A DNA stretch of 64,000 nt. Source: JAXLYX01 sp046351215. GTDB lineage: Bacteria > Myxococcota_A > Polyangia > Polyangiales > Houyiibacteriaceae. The translations under genes were made by a program, and so were the position numbers. Positions 1 through 9,765 of this stretch are shown one piece after another (positions within the stretch are counted from its first letter, which is position 1; each line of letters starts with the position of its first letter). The notes below the pieces were generated by a model. That model did no database searches. It was not told the DNA's origin and saw only the letters and a list, made by a program, of their open reading frames with translations. Location of the stretch: NCBI GenBank assembly GCA_046351215.1, contig JAXLYX010000018.1:87955-151954 (forward strand), given 5' to 3'.

Positions 1-165
1 GCCCGCGAACGAGTCCGTGACGATCGCCTTCCAGACGGAGTGGGACGAGCCCAGCACGCGGATCTGCCTGCCTTTGTCGTAGGCCTCCTTGACCAAGGCC
101 ACGAGCTCGTCCTCGGACGTGGGGTGGTAGCAGCCGTCCGCATCCCTCTCGACGATCGCGCTCAT
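1..165 (-). CDS. FAD-linked oxidoreductase, N-terminal fragment (cut by window edge)
   Basis: Only the first 55 residues are inside the window; the rest lies to the left. The fragment begins with a short lead, then HPTSEDELVALVKEAYDKG followed by IRVLGSSHSVW. That order (P-x-s-x-x-E-l-x-x-l-v-x-x-A, then RVLGSxHS) is the start of the FAD-binding type 4 (PCMH-like) domain of FAD-linked oxidases such as sugar-lactone oxidases, where the GSxHS loop contacts FAD. The start ATG is preceded by a purine-rich GGGAGAG stretch. The gene is divergent from the CBS protein. The substrate cannot be told from this piece. Confidence 0.7.
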   Translation of the reverse strand, partial: MSAIVERDADGCYHPTSEDELVALVKEAYDKGRQIRVLGSSHSVWKAIVTDSFAG

Positions 166-403
166 GCGTTCGCTCTCCCTCTCGACCTCGTAGCGTCCCT
201 CACGCCCGATGCCGCGACGTGCGACGGTAGTCACCCCGTGGGGCGTTCCGCAAGCACGACCGCGTGCGTCGACGACGCATCGCACGAAGGGAGGTGGCGT
301 CCGTGCCTCCGGACCCACATTCACGGAGGATTCCTACCCGTCGCCCACTTCCGTAGGATGTGACGGCGGGCCCGTGGGGGCGGGCCCGGGAGCGGGAGGG
401 ACC

Positions 404-961
404 ATGGGTATCCGAGTCTTCGAGCCGGATTCGCTCGACGAGGAGCTCGTCCTGATGGAGGAGCTCACGATCGAGGAAGAATCCATCACCTTCGATCAGT
501 TCACCGAGAAGATCGGGTCGTTGCTCGGCGAACGCGCCGCGCTCGTCATCGATCGGCACGCTTCGATCGGCGAAGCGGTGAGGACGATGCAGAGCGAGAA
601 GACGGGCTCGCTCGCCGTCGTCGACGCCCACGGACACCTCGTGGGCATCGTCACGGAGCGGGACGTGCTCAACAAGGTGGTCGGCAAGATCGACCATCTG
701 GACGCGCACGGCGTCGAGGAGATCATGACGCCGCATCCGGAGACGCTCCGGGCGGACGACATGCTCCTCTTCGCGCTGAGCAAGATGCACTGCGGCGGCT
801 TCCGGCACGTGCCGATCGTCGACACCGAGGGACGCCCCACGGCGATGCTCTCGGTCCGTCACGTCCTCGCGCACATGCTGGCGCGCTTCGAGCGGAAGCT
901 CGAGACGCTGCCGCCCGATCCGTACCACGGCGATCCGCAGCTCGACGTGGGCTACGGCTGA
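404..961 (+). CDS. CBS-domain pair protein
   Basis: The 185-residue protein has an acidic N-terminal lead (about residues 1-45) followed by two CBS motifs (about 50-110 and 112-170). The first ends in the typical VGIVTERDVL signature, and the linker IMTPHPETLRADD leads into the second copy, ending RHVPIVDTEGRPTAMLSVRHVL. CBS pairs bind adenine nucleotides and sense energy charge. The ATG is chosen because GGGAGGG lies just upstream; a longer open frame exists but has no ribosome site. There is no attached enzyme domain, so it is a stand-alone CBS protein and its partner is unknown. Its 3' end overlaps the convergent kinase gene by 10 bp. Confidence 0.85.
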   Translation: MGIRVFEPDSLDEELVLMEELTIEEESITFDQFTEKIGSLLGERAALVIDRHASIGEAVRTMQSEKTGSLAVVDAHGHLVGIVTERDVLNKVVGKIDHLDAHGVEEIMTPHPETLRADDMLLFALSKMHCGGFRHVPIVDTEGRPTAMLSVRHVLAHMLARFERKLETLPPDPYHGDPQLDVGYG

Positions 962-3900
962 GGCTCCGTCCGTACCTCCCCCGCGGGCGAGCGGCCCCGG
1001 GGGGGCGCGGACGGCGCGAAGAGCCCGACGGGCGGGAGGAAGACCGAGACCAGGCGGTCCGGGTCGCGGACGCCCTCCGCGACGAGGAAGCCGCGCGCGT
1101 CCTCGGCGCCCTTCCGCGCCTCCTCCGAGTCGACGAGCGACGCGAGCCGCGTACGCGCCACCGCCGGCTCGAGCGCGAGCCGACGCGCCTCGCCCCCCTC
1201 GATCGTCGCCGTGAGCTCGGCGATCGCCGTCGCGCGATCGCCCTCGAGCGCGGCCGCTCCCGCGCGGAGCATCGACGCGCGCACGAGGTGCTCGGGATTG
1301 CCCGGATCGACCACGCGCCCGGCGATGCGCCTGATCCGTGACGCGGTCCACGACGGGAAGCGCCCGGGCTCCGCGAGGAGCATCCGCGCCTCGAGCGAGC
1401 CGAGCTCGAGCTTGAACGCACGCAGCAGCGACATCATCGAGAGCTTCGCCTGGCGGAGCCTCCGGCCGTGGCGCTCCGCGAGCCCACGCACCTCGCCCCG
1501 GTAGAGATCCACCTCGACGCGCGCGCGCAGCTCGTAGAGGTGATGGATGTGGAAGCCCGAGTCGGGCGAGGTCCAGAGCGGGCGATCGAGGGCGGCGAGC
1601 GCCCCCTCGGGATCGTCGCGGACGAGGAACGAGAGGCTCTGGGCCTTCACGGCGAACGTCTCGAGCAGGAGATCGCTCGTCCGCTCCGCCTCGCGGATCA
1701 TCCGACCCGAGTACTCGACGCCCTCCGCGAGGCGCCCCGCGGTGCGGAACGACTCGAGCAGGGCCATCCGCACCATCGCGAGCTTCATCGCGTCCCGCTC
1801 CGGCTCGGCGAGCCAGCGCTTCTCGACGGCGCGGAGCCGATCGATCATCGCGCTCGCACCGCCCGACACGCCGTCGATGGTCGCCTCGCAGGCCTCGACC
1901 CACGTCTTCACGGACTCCGGCATCGTTCGGGTCGCCGGGGCGAGGCTCGCGCGCAGCCGCGCGATCACGTCGGCCTTCGTGGTCCCGTGCATGGTCGCGT
2001 ACGCCATCACGGCCATGACGAAGGACTCGGCGAAGCGCGTGACGTCCCCGAGCTCGCGCGCGAGCAGCCCGTGACCGTAGAGGTGATAGGCGGTCGTGAT
2101 CGGATCCACCAGGTTCATCGAGCGGAAGACCGCGGCCCGCACGTCGAGGCCTTCGACGTCGCTCGGCGCGGCGGTCGGGGCACGCGTGGGCAGGACGTCC
2201 CGGGCGAAGAGCAGACGGCGCTCGCGGAGCGGGATCGCCGCCATCATCACGAAGCGGGGCGGACGCCGCACGCCGACGTCGTCGAGGGCCCGCTCGAGCT
2301 CGAGCGTGCCGCGACGGATGTCGCCGGAGAGGATCAGCTGCTCGGCCGCGAGGCGGCGGCTCGATCGACGGAGCGCGGCGTCGGGCGTCTCGGTCGCCGC
2401 GAGGTAGTGGCGCGCCGCGTCGTTCGCTCGCCCGGCGGCCCGGAAGGCGTCCGCGATCGCCCGCTCGGTGGCGGCACGCTCCGACTCGGGCACGGCGCGG
2501 AGCCGCAGGGCCTCTCCGAGCAGGGCCGCGCGGAGCTCGAAGGCGAGACTGCCCTCGTTCCGTCGGGCCGCCTCGAGCGCCGCGGCGCCGGCCGCCCCGA
2601 CGTTCCCGGACGCCTCGACGTGGCGCACGTAGGAGAGCGGATCGTGGACGTCGAGGCCGTGGGCCCGCATGCCCTCGGCGAGCCGTCGATGGAAATACGT
2701 CCGCACCTCGGGCCCGAGGTGAGAGGCCACCGATTCGCGCACGCGGTCGTGGTAGGGCTCGACGTGCACCACCGGCCCGCGCGCCTCGAGACGCACGAGC
2801 TGCTCGGCGCGGAGACGGCGCAGCGCACGCGCGCAATCGCGACGCTTCATCCCGGCGACGTCGGCGAGGAGGTCTCGGCTCGTCCGGGTCCCCGAGACGG
2901 CGAGCAAAGCCAGGAGCCCCCGCTCGTGCTCGGAGAGACGCTCGATGCGCGACCAGAGCACGGCATCGAGACGCGCCTCGACGGGTCCATCTCCGAGGTC
3001 CCTTCCCTCGGCGGCCGCGCGGACGAGCTCGCGGACCAGCATCGGATGGCCACCGGCGGACGCGCAGAGCGTCTCCAGCGTCCGGACGACGTCGGGCCCG
3101 AGATCGCCCGCCAGCGCGTCGACGAGGGCGACCGTCTCGCCCTCTCCGAGCCCGGACACGTCGACGCGCGCGAAACCGGCGAGCGCCCGGGCCACGGCCC
3201 CGTCCGGCTGCGCATCGATCGCGGAGAGGAGCTCGGGACGCGCGGTCGCGACCACGGCGATCGGCGGCGGCGCGGGAGGGGCGAGGATCGCGCGGAGCAG
3301 CACGTGACTCTCGGCGTCGGCCCATTGGAGGTCGTCGAGGACGAGGATCACGGGCCGAGAGGCGGAAAGTCGGACCAGCAACGATCTCAGCGCCTCGAAG
3401 GCCCGACCGCGGCTCTCGGCGCGGTTCTCGGCATCCGCGGGAGCGAGCGAAGCCCGTTCGAGACCGGGCACCCGACCGAGCACCGGGAAGAGCCGCACGA
3501 GATCGTCGATCTCGCGGGGCAGGACGCCGCGGAGCGCCTCCTCGGGCAGGATGGCGAGCTCTCGCGCGAGCGCGTCGATCACGCCGTCGAAAGCCTTGAA
3601 CGGCACGGACTCCTGCTGGTAGCAGCGGCCACGGAGGACGAGGACGTGCTCGAGCTCGTGCGTGGCGCGACGGAGCGCCGTGCGGACGAGCTCCGTCTTG
3701 CCGACCCCGGGCGGACCCACGACCACGAACGGGACGCTGCGGCGTCGCGCCCAGGCCTCCGCGAAGCCGGCGGCGAGGCGCGCGAGCTCGGGCTCGCGAC
3801 CGACGAAGATCGGCCGTGCGAGCGTCGTCGGCGCCGTGCGCGGCGCCTCGGCGAGCCGCATCCGGGCCTCGAGCGCCGACGGTCGTCTCGCCGGATCGCG

Positions 3901-4947
3901 GTCGAGCAGATCCATGCAGAGGGCGTCGAGATCGACGGGCACCGAGGGATCCACGTCGATCGGCCGGGGCGGTGACGTACGCTGCTTGGCGCGGAGGATC
4001 TGTGAGGGTGTGCCCCGGAAGGGGAGCGCGCCGACGAGCGCTTCGTAGAGGACCACTCCGACCCCGTACAGGTCGGCGGACGGAGCGGGCGCCGCGCCCT
4101 TCGCCTGCTCGGGCGCCATGAAGGAAGCCGTGCCGACGACGAGCCCCTCCTCGTCCTCGGCCTGGTCGAGGGGATCGACGTGGGTCGCGATGCCGAGGTC
4201 GAGCAGGACCACGCGACCGTCGCGCTCGACGAGGATGTTCGAGGGCTTCACGTCCCGGTGGACGAGACCCCGGCGGTGGAGCTCCGCGAGCGCGTCGAAG
4301 AGCTGCGCGAGCGCCGGCCGGAGACGCGCCTCGTCGAGGGGCCCGCGACGTCGGCGTCGACGCAGGTGGATCGCGCTCGTCTCCTCGCCGCCCGGCCCTG
4401 CTCCGGTCGTGGGCTCGTCCTGGATCGGAAGCGAGCCCCAGGAATCGGAGGTGCCCCCGGTCGACGGGGCCTCGAGTCGAGTCGACTCGGATTCGGTGGC
4501 CGTCTCCGGCGTTCTCGGCCTCTTCGCTCCCACGGCGATCGTCGCGTCGTCCGTCGCGGGCCCACTCCCCCGAGGCGTCGGGCCTTCGTTCCCGAGCGGC
4601 GCGTCGGCCGAGAGACGCGGACGGAGGTCGGTGGTCGTCGAAGGGACGCCCGTGACGAACTCGACGAAGTCGACTCCGTCGACGAGCTCCATCGTGAAGT
4701 ACCACTGGCCGCCTTCCTCGACGAGCTCGCCGAGCTCCACGAGGTTCGGATGCGCGACGTCCGCGAGGACGCGGAACTCCTGCTTGAAGCGGAGCAGGCT
4801 CGACGGCTCGAGCTCGCGCAGCGTCTTCAGCGCGACGAGCTCGCCGTTGCTCCGATCCCTCGCTTCGTACACGACGCCCATGCCGCCTTCGCCGAGACGG
4901 CGGACGAGCTCGAAGCGCTCCGAGTGGAAGGGCAGCGGACCGGTCAT
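952..4947 (-). CDS. Ser/Thr protein kinase fused to an AAA/STAND-type ATPase and helical repeats
   Basis: The 1331-residue protein opens with a PknB-type kinase: glycine loop GEGGMG (19-24), Lys41, Glu57, catalytic HRDVKPSN (230-237), DLG in place of DFG (250-252) and APE (278-280). About 100 Ser/Thr/Pro-rich residues (100-203), ending in a seven-Arg run, interrupt the kinase between the hinge and helix E. An AAA_16-like ATPase follows, with the entry FVGREPELARL (381-391), Walker A GPPGVGKT (411-418) and Walker B VILVLDD (533-539). The remaining roughly 700 residues are Ala/Arg/Leu-rich helical repeats resembling TPR. Myxobacteria carry many such kinase-ATPase-TPR regulators. The substrate is unknown. 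There is no membrane segment. Confidence 0.9.
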   Translation of the reverse strand: MTGPLPFHSERFELVRRLGEGGMGVVYEARDRSNGELVALKTLRELEPSSLLRFKQEFRVLADVAHPNLVELGELVEEGGQWYFTMELVDGVDFVEFVTGVPSTTTDLRPRLSADAPLGNEGPTPRGSGPATDDATIAVGAKRPRTPETATESESTRLEAPSTGGTSDSWGSLPIQDEPTTGAGPGGEETSAIHLRRRRRRGPLDEARLRPALAQLFDALAELHRRGLVHRDVKPSNILVERDGRVVLLDLGIATHVDPLDQAEDEEGLVVGTASFMAPEQAKGAAPAPSADLYGVGVVLYEALVGALPFRGTPSQILRAKQRTSPPRPIDVDPSVPVDLDALCMDLLDRDPARRPSALEARMRLAEAPRTAPTTLARPIFVGREPELARLAAGFAEAWARRRSVPFVVVGPPGVGKTELVRTALRRATHELEHVLVLRGRCYQQESVPFKAFDGVIDALARELAILPEEALRGVLPREIDDLVRLFPVLGRVPGLERASLAPADAENRAESRGRAFEALRSLLVRLSASRPVILVLDDLQWADAESHVLLRAILAPPAPPPIAVVATARPELLSAIDAQPDGAVARALAGFARVDVSGLGEGETVALVDALAGDLGPDVVRTLETLCASAGGHPMLVRELVRAAAEGRDLGDGPVEARLDAVLWSRIERLSEHERGLLALLAVSGTRTSRDLLADVAGMKRRDCARALRRLRAEQLVRLEARGPVVHVEPYHDRVRESVASHLGPEVRTYFHRRLAEGMRAHGLDVHDPLSYVRHVEASGNVGAAGAAALEAARRNEGSLAFELRAALLGEALRLRAVPESERAATERAIADAFRAAGRANDAARHYLAATETPDAALRRSSRRLAAEQLILSGDIRRGTLELERALDDVGVRRPPRFVMMAAIPLRERRLLFARDVLPTRAPTAAPSDVEGLDVRAAVFRSMNLVDPITTAYHLYGHGLLARELGDVTRFAESFVMAVMAYATMHGTTKADVIARLRASLAPATRTMPESVKTWVEACEATIDGVSGGASAMIDRLRAVEKRWLAEPERDAMKLAMVRMALLESFRTAGRLAEGVEYSGRMIREAERTSDLLLETFAVKAQSLSFLVRDDPEGALAALDRPLWTSPDSGFHIHHLYELRARVEVDLYRGEVRGLAERHGRRLRQAKLSMMSLLRAFKLELGSLEARMLLAEPGRFPSWTASRIRRIAGRVVDPGNPEHLVRASMLRAGAAALEGDRATAIAELTATIEGGEARRLALEPAVARTRLASLVDSEEARKGAEDARGFLVAEGVRDPDRLVSVFLPPVGLFAPSAPPRGRSPAGEVRTEPQP

Positions 4948-5027
4948 TCACGAGGACCGGGAGCTCGCATCCCCCGGACGGCTCATCGTACCGGATGCCG
5001 GCGTGGCTCCCCAAGCCGTAGAACGGC

Positions 5028-5060
5028 GAAGGCCGCGAGGCATGACACCCCGCGGCCTTC
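5028..5060 (-). terminator. Hairpin downstream of the carboxylase operon
   Basis: A perfect 10-bp inverted repeat, GAAGGCCGCG and CGCGGCCTTC, with a 13-nt loop lies 27 nt past the stop of the alpha-subunit gene. There is no T-run, as is common in GC-rich genomes, so factor-independent termination is likely but not certain. Confidence 0.6.
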
Positions 5061-5087
5061 TCGACGCGATGCGGTAGCGAAACCGGC

Positions 5088-7913
5088 TCAGGCCGGCGTC
5101 GTCGCTGCGAGATAGGCGTCGGTGTTCGCCTTGGTCTTCGCCGCGCGCTCCTTCGGGTCCTCCTCGACGAACTTCTCGTCGGGCGTGACCTTGTAGAGCG
5201 GCTGGCCCTTCTGGACGATCGTGCCGTTGCCCTCGATGAGGACCTCGTCGACGGTGCCCGCGAAGGTCGCGTAGACCTTGTTGAACATCTTCATGACCTC
5301 GACGATGTAGAGCGGATCGCCGGCCTTGAAGTGCGTGCCCTTCTCGAGGAAGTGCGGCATTCCCGGCGCTTCCTGCGCGTAGAACATGCCGCCCGAGGCA
5401 GCGACGATCTCGTCGGCCTTCGTCGCCGGGGGCGGGACGAGGACCTTCTTCATCGCGCCCTGGAGCTGCGTGTCGAGCAGGCGCTCCGGGATGACGACCG
5501 TCATGTCCTCCGCGAGGCGGAGGTCGTAGAAGCCGACCTTCTTGGCCATCATCGGGAGGATCGTGAGGATCTCGAGGCCGAGCTGGAAGCCGCGGTGCGC
5601 CGCGCGGACCTTCGCCCACGTGGTCGCGTCGAAGCCGAAGCTCGGGGTCGACGAGCGGAGCGCCGCGTCGAGCGACGCGTAGTCCGTGCCGGCCGGGACG
5701 TGGACCGCGAGCTTCGCGTAGAAGTCGAGGGCCGCGTCGAGCTGCTCCTGGTCGTGGCCCCAGATCACGTGCGCGGCGGGCGCGTCCGGCTGGTCGTCCA
5801 TGTGCAGGAGGTGGTAGGTGTCCGAGAGGACCTGCACCGGGTTCTTCTTCCACACGACGCGATCGCCGTCGTAGGTGAAGTCGAGGCGGTGCTGGCTGAG
5901 CCACGCCGACAGGAAGTGCGGCTCGTCCATCAGCCTGGCGATGGGGCGCTCGAGCAACGTCTCCTTGAGCGCGAGGATCTTCTTGGTCGCGTCGACGGCT
6001 TCCTTGCCGCCGGCCTCGGCCTCCTTGATCGCGCGCTTCTCGATCGCGTGGAACGCGTAGTCGAGATCGACGTGGTTCGCTTCCTGCTTGAGCTGGCCGA
6101 CCAGCGTGAGGTACGGCACGACGAACTTCGTCGTCGGCTTCGCCCACACGCCGTTCGAGAGGAACCAGCTCACGAGGCCGTAGTGGAACTCGAGGTTCGT
6201 CGCGAGGTCCGAGCCGCGGATCGTCGTCTTGCGGAGGATCTCCGCCAGGCGGACGTAGCTGTCGTACCGATCGGCACCCGTCGAGAGCAGGAGCGCGATG
6301 TTCGAGTCGTAGGCGCCCGCGAGGCGGTAGCGCATGAAGAGGCCCGTGTCCGGGTTCTTCAGCGAGATGCCCTGGTCGTCGCGGATCTCGCCCTCGATGG
6401 CGTCCGACCACGACATGATCACGCCGCCCGCGTGCGGGGAGAGCGAGCGATCGGTCGCGTTGAGACGCGCCTCGGCGGCCGCGCCCTCGCGCTCGATGCG
6501 CTCAGGCTTCGGCAGCTTCGAGCGGAACTTCGCGATGAGCGCCATGACCTCGACGATCGAGTGGACGTCGAAGTAGTCCGTCGAGTCGTCGGGGTTGCGG
6601 AAGCGCAGCGCGTAGCAGAGCTCCGAGACCCGGTGCTCGACCTGGATGCGCGTGTTCACCTCCATGAAGAAGTGACGCGCGCCCTCGACGATGCACTCGA
6701 AGGTCGACGCCGAGTCGAGACGCACGGCCTTGCCGAAGCGCGCCGCCTCGTCCTCCATGCGGCGGAGCGTGGCGAGGTCCATCTCGAGGGCCTTCGCCTC
6801 GTTCTCGCGACCCTCGGCGCGCGCCTTGTCGGCCGCGACGCGGAGGGCCTCCTGCGTCACGGAGATCTCGAGGAGCTTCTGCTCGTGCATCTGCAGCGAG
6901 CAGTCACGTCCGCCGAGCGTGATGCACCAGTCGCCGTTGCCGAGGACCTGGATCTCGTTGTGGCGCGTCTGCTCGATGTTGAGCTCGAGCAGGATGTTCT
7001 TGTTGTCGCCGACGCCCGTCGCCTTGACCTCCTGGAGACACTCGCGGACGAGGCCCGGGACCTTGGTGGGATCGGAGAAGATGCGCTGGCCCTTGCCGCC
7101 GCCGCCGCCGATCGCCTTGAGGCGGAAGCGGCTGCCCTTGTACTCCTCGAGGATCTTCGTGGCCTCGGCCTGGAGCGTCGCGCCGAGCTCGTCGATCGTG
7201 TAGAGGTCGATGCCCTTCGCGTACGAGGCCGCGAGGACCGCGTCCGCCTTGTCCTCGAGCGAGAGCCCGGCCTTCGAGAGCTCGGGCACGTCGAGGCCGT
7301 TCTCCTTGGCGATGCGGGCGAGGCCGGCCTCGTCCTTGGCCTTGCCGAGGAGCGTGCGGACGGTGGCGTTGTTGACGCCCGGCGTGACCGAGACGTCGTT
7401 CGCGAGCGCCGTGCGCTTCGCCTCGTCCTTCATGCCGGCGGCTTCCTGCGTGTAGGAGCCCGGGCCCATGAAGGTGAGGCCGGCCTGCTCGATCGCGCGG
7501 ACGAAGTCCGCGTCCTCGGCCATGAAGCCGTAGCCGGCGAAGACGTACTTGTAGCCGTTCTCCCGGCAGATCTCGATCATCTGCTGGACGCGCTGGACAC
7601 GCTCTTCCTTCGTCGCGCCCGTGTAGTCGGGCACGCGATGCACGTGCTTCGGATCCATGATCCGGAGCTCGGGAGCGAGCGCACGCGGGTACGTGATGCT
7701 GTCGCGCTCCGAGAGGAGGATGCCGACGTTGGTCATCCCCATCTCGCGGAAGACGTCGAGCGCCTCCTTGCGGATGGGACCGCGGCAGACGATGAGCACG
7801 CTCATGTCGTCGGCGGCGAATTCCCGGACCCAGTGCGAGCTCGACTGCCCGAGGCGACGGTCGCGGTGGATCAGCGGGTTGTTCGAATAGGCGTTGTAGG
7901 GCTTCTGGGACAT
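5088..7913 (-). CDS. Biotin-dependent acyl-CoA carboxylase, alpha subunit (biotin carboxylase + biotin carrier)
   Basis: This 941-residue chain carboxylates biotin with ATP and bicarbonate and carries it on its own C-terminal lipoyl-like domain. Visible are a Rossmann-type start, the ATP-grasp glycine loop KAIGGGGGKGQR (about 270-280), and MEVNTRIQVEHRVSE, matching the MxxNTRxQVEHxVTE biotin-carboxylase signature. After a long middle region of about 300 residues comes the biotinylation motif EVMKM, with Lys near 875. It is longer than ordinary propionyl-CoA carboxylase alpha chains (about 660), so the middle region is an extra domain. It is translationally coupled (TGATG, 1-nt overlap) to the carboxyltransferase gene. 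Acetyl-, propionyl- or another acyl-CoA is possible. Confidence 0.9.
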   Translation of the reverse strand: MSQKPYNAYSNNPLIHRDRRLGQSSSHWVREFAADDMSVLIVCRGPIRKEALDVFREMGMTNVGILLSERDSITYPRALAPELRIMDPKHVHRVPDYTGATKEERVQRVQQMIEICRENGYKYVFAGYGFMAEDADFVRAIEQAGLTFMGPGSYTQEAAGMKDEAKRTALANDVSVTPGVNNATVRTLLGKAKDEAGLARIAKENGLDVPELSKAGLSLEDKADAVLAASYAKGIDLYTIDELGATLQAEATKILEEYKGSRFRLKAIGGGGGKGQRIFSDPTKVPGLVRECLQEVKATGVGDNKNILLELNIEQTRHNEIQVLGNGDWCITLGGRDCSLQMHEQKLLEISVTQEALRVAADKARAEGRENEAKALEMDLATLRRMEDEAARFGKAVRLDSASTFECIVEGARHFFMEVNTRIQVEHRVSELCYALRFRNPDDSTDYFDVHSIVEVMALIAKFRSKLPKPERIEREGAAAEARLNATDRSLSPHAGGVIMSWSDAIEGEIRDDQGISLKNPDTGLFMRYRLAGAYDSNIALLLSTGADRYDSYVRLAEILRKTTIRGSDLATNLEFHYGLVSWFLSNGVWAKPTTKFVVPYLTLVGQLKQEANHVDLDYAFHAIEKRAIKEAEAGGKEAVDATKKILALKETLLERPIARLMDEPHFLSAWLSQHRLDFTYDGDRVVWKKNPVQVLSDTYHLLHMDDQPDAPAAHVIWGHDQEQLDAALDFYAKLAVHVPAGTDYASLDAALRSSTPSFGFDATTWAKVRAAHRGFQLGLEILTILPMMAKKVGFYDLRLAEDMTVVIPERLLDTQLQGAMKKVLVPPPATKADEIVAASGGMFYAQEAPGMPHFLEKGTHFKAGDPLYIVEVMKMFNKVYATFAGTVDEVLIEGNGTIVQKGQPLYKVTPDEKFVEEDPKERAAKTKANTDAYLAATTPA

Positions 7914-9616
7914 CAGAAGAACTCCCGCTGGACGGACTGCATCGGTCCCGGCTGGTAGTGACGGAGGAGGAAGGAGAGGCTCTTGCCGAGCGAGGTCCGG
8001 ATGTCGGAAGGCATCACGATCTCGGAGATGGAGCCGAGCGAGAGGGCCTCGCGCGGGTTCATGAGCTCCTTCTCGTAACGCTGGTTCAGCTTGGCATCCT
8101 CGGCCTTCAGCCAGTCGGCCGCCTGCTTCTCGGCGTCCGCCTTCGAGGCGCCCTTCGCGACGGCGTCGCGGACCATCGCCGCGGCCTGGTCGCGCACCTT
8201 CTTGAGCTCGCCCTTGTAGACGTACTCCTTGCCGGCGGGGCCCATGACGGCCACGCGCGTCGTCGGGAGCGCGTACACGAGGTCGGCGCCGGTCGCGTAG
8301 CAGTTGAACGCTGCGTACGCGCCGCCGAAGGCGTTGCGGATGATGAAGAGGATGCGCGGCGTGCGCAGGTCGATGATCGAGTCGAGCATCGCGCGACCCG
8401 CCTGGACGATTCCGCGCGTCTCCTGGTCACGGCCGGGCAGGAAGCCCGTCGTGTCCTCGAGGAAGATCACGGGGATGTTGTAGATGTTGCAGAAGCGCAC
8501 GAAGCGGGCGATCTTCAGCGCGGCATCGACGTCGATCTGACCGCTCGCCACGGCCGAGTTGTTCGCCGCGAAGCCGACGACGTGACCGCCGACGCGACCG
8601 AACGCGGTGATCGCGTTCTTGGCGCGGTCCGGCTGGATCTCGAAGAAGTCGCCGTGGTCGCAGATCTGCTGGATGAAGATCGAGACGTCGATCGGCGTGT
8701 TGAAGCCCGTCGGCGAGTTGAACGCCTTGCGGAGCAGCGTGTCGATCTCGGTGGTCTTTCGCTCGAGCGGATCCGACGTGGTCTCGAAGCTCGGCGCTTC
8801 CTTGTTCGAGTTCGGCAGGTACGAGAGCAGCCGCTGCGCCGTGCGGAGCGCGCCGACCTCGTCCGCGACCGTGAGGTCGGCGACGCCGCTCGCGCCGTGG
8901 ACCTTGGGGCCGCCGAGGTCGTCGGGCGTCACGTCCTCGCCGAGGACGCTCTTCACGACGCCCGCACCCGTCAGGCCGAAGAAGGTGTTCGCCGGCTGGA
9001 TGACGAAGCTGCCCTGACGCGGGAGGTAGGAGCCGCCGCCCGCGTTGTAGCCGAACATGCACATGATGCTCGGGACGACGCCGCTGATCTTGCGGAGCGC
9101 GGTGAAGGCCTCGGCGTAGCCGTCGAGACCGCCGACGCCGGCCGGCACGTAGGCGCCGGCGCTGTCGTTCATGCCGATGACCGGCATGCCCTTGTCGCCC
9201 GCCATGCGGAAGAGGTTCGCGAGCTTGCCGCCGTTCGTCGCGTCCATCGAGCCGGCGCGCACCGTGAAGTCGTGTCCGTAGAGGGCCACGTCCCGGCCGT
9301 GGATCTTGAGGATCGCGGTGACGAGCGAGGCACCGTCGAGGTTCGGACCCCAGTTCTGGTAGAGGATGTGGGGACGCTCGCCCTTGTCCTGGAGCACGTC
9401 GATGCGCTCCCAGACGGTCATGCGGTCCTTCGCGTGCTGCTTCAGGACCTGGATGGTTCCAGCAGCAACGAACGGACGCGAGCGAAGCTCCTCGCCCTCG
9501 ATCAGCGCCTGATCGTAGGGTCCGACGGGCGCCTTCGGGCCCTTCGGGGTCTCTTCCTCGCCGGGCGCCGAGAGGGGATCCTCCAGCGTGGGCGTGACGA
9601 TGGGTTCGGTGGACAT
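7913..9616 (-). CDS. Acyl-CoA carboxylase, carboxyltransferase (beta) subunit
   Basis: The 567-residue protein has the two crotonase-like halves of the carboxyltransferase family. The N-half contains DATNGGKLANLFRMA and NDSAGAYVPAGVGGLDGYAE, replacing the usual DSGGARIQEG. The C-half contains FLPGRDQETRGIVQAG, then IRNAFGGAYAAFN, then AVMGPAGKEYVYKGE, matching the GxxxG-QE-x-x-G-I and AYGGAY-x-x-M oxyanion segments of PccB-like proteins. It transfers carboxyl from biotin to acyl-CoA. It is the first gene of the two-gene operon, upstream of and overlapping the alpha subunit. The altered first motif makes substrate assignment uncertain. Confidence 0.9.
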   Translation of the reverse strand: MSTEPIVTPTLEDPLSAPGEEETPKGPKAPVGPYDQALIEGEELRSRPFVAAGTIQVLKQHAKDRMTVWERIDVLQDKGERPHILYQNWGPNLDGASLVTAILKIHGRDVALYGHDFTVRAGSMDATNGGKLANLFRMAGDKGMPVIGMNDSAGAYVPAGVGGLDGYAEAFTALRKISGVVPSIMCMFGYNAGGGSYLPRQGSFVIQPANTFFGLTGAGVVKSVLGEDVTPDDLGGPKVHGASGVADLTVADEVGALRTAQRLLSYLPNSNKEAPSFETTSDPLERKTTEIDTLLRKAFNSPTGFNTPIDVSIFIQQICDHGDFFEIQPDRAKNAITAFGRVGGHVVGFAANNSAVASGQIDVDAALKIARFVRFCNIYNIPVIFLEDTTGFLPGRDQETRGIVQAGRAMLDSIIDLRTPRILFIIRNAFGGAYAAFNCYATGADLVYALPTTRVAVMGPAGKEYVYKGELKKVRDQAAAMVRDAVAKGASKADAEKQAADWLKAEDAKLNQRYEKELMNPREALSLGSISEIVMPSDIRTSLGKSLSFLLRHYQPGPMQSVQREFF

Positions 9617-9765
9617 GGAAAGGTTGCCCCTTGAACGCGAACGATCCCTGCGGTGCAGCCTGAACGAGCGGCGCCGCGGGACCCGTGGGTGGTGCGATCC
9701 CTTATCCCGACGCGCCGGAGAACGCCAGCCAGAACTCCTGCGAAACCGCAGATATGCGAGGGTTT

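Noticed and set aside
200..5014. A long open frame on the minus strand, overlapping the kinase gene in another phase
   Set aside because: It is Arg/Ala/Pro-rich without any family motif, and it covers a gene with clear kinase and ATPase motifs; such shadow frames are a product of GC-rich codon use.
5331..7958. Long plus-strand open frame opposite the biotin carboxylase gene
   Set aside because: Composition is dominated by Arg, Val, Glu and Ala; no motif is present and the real gene on the other strand is unmistakable.
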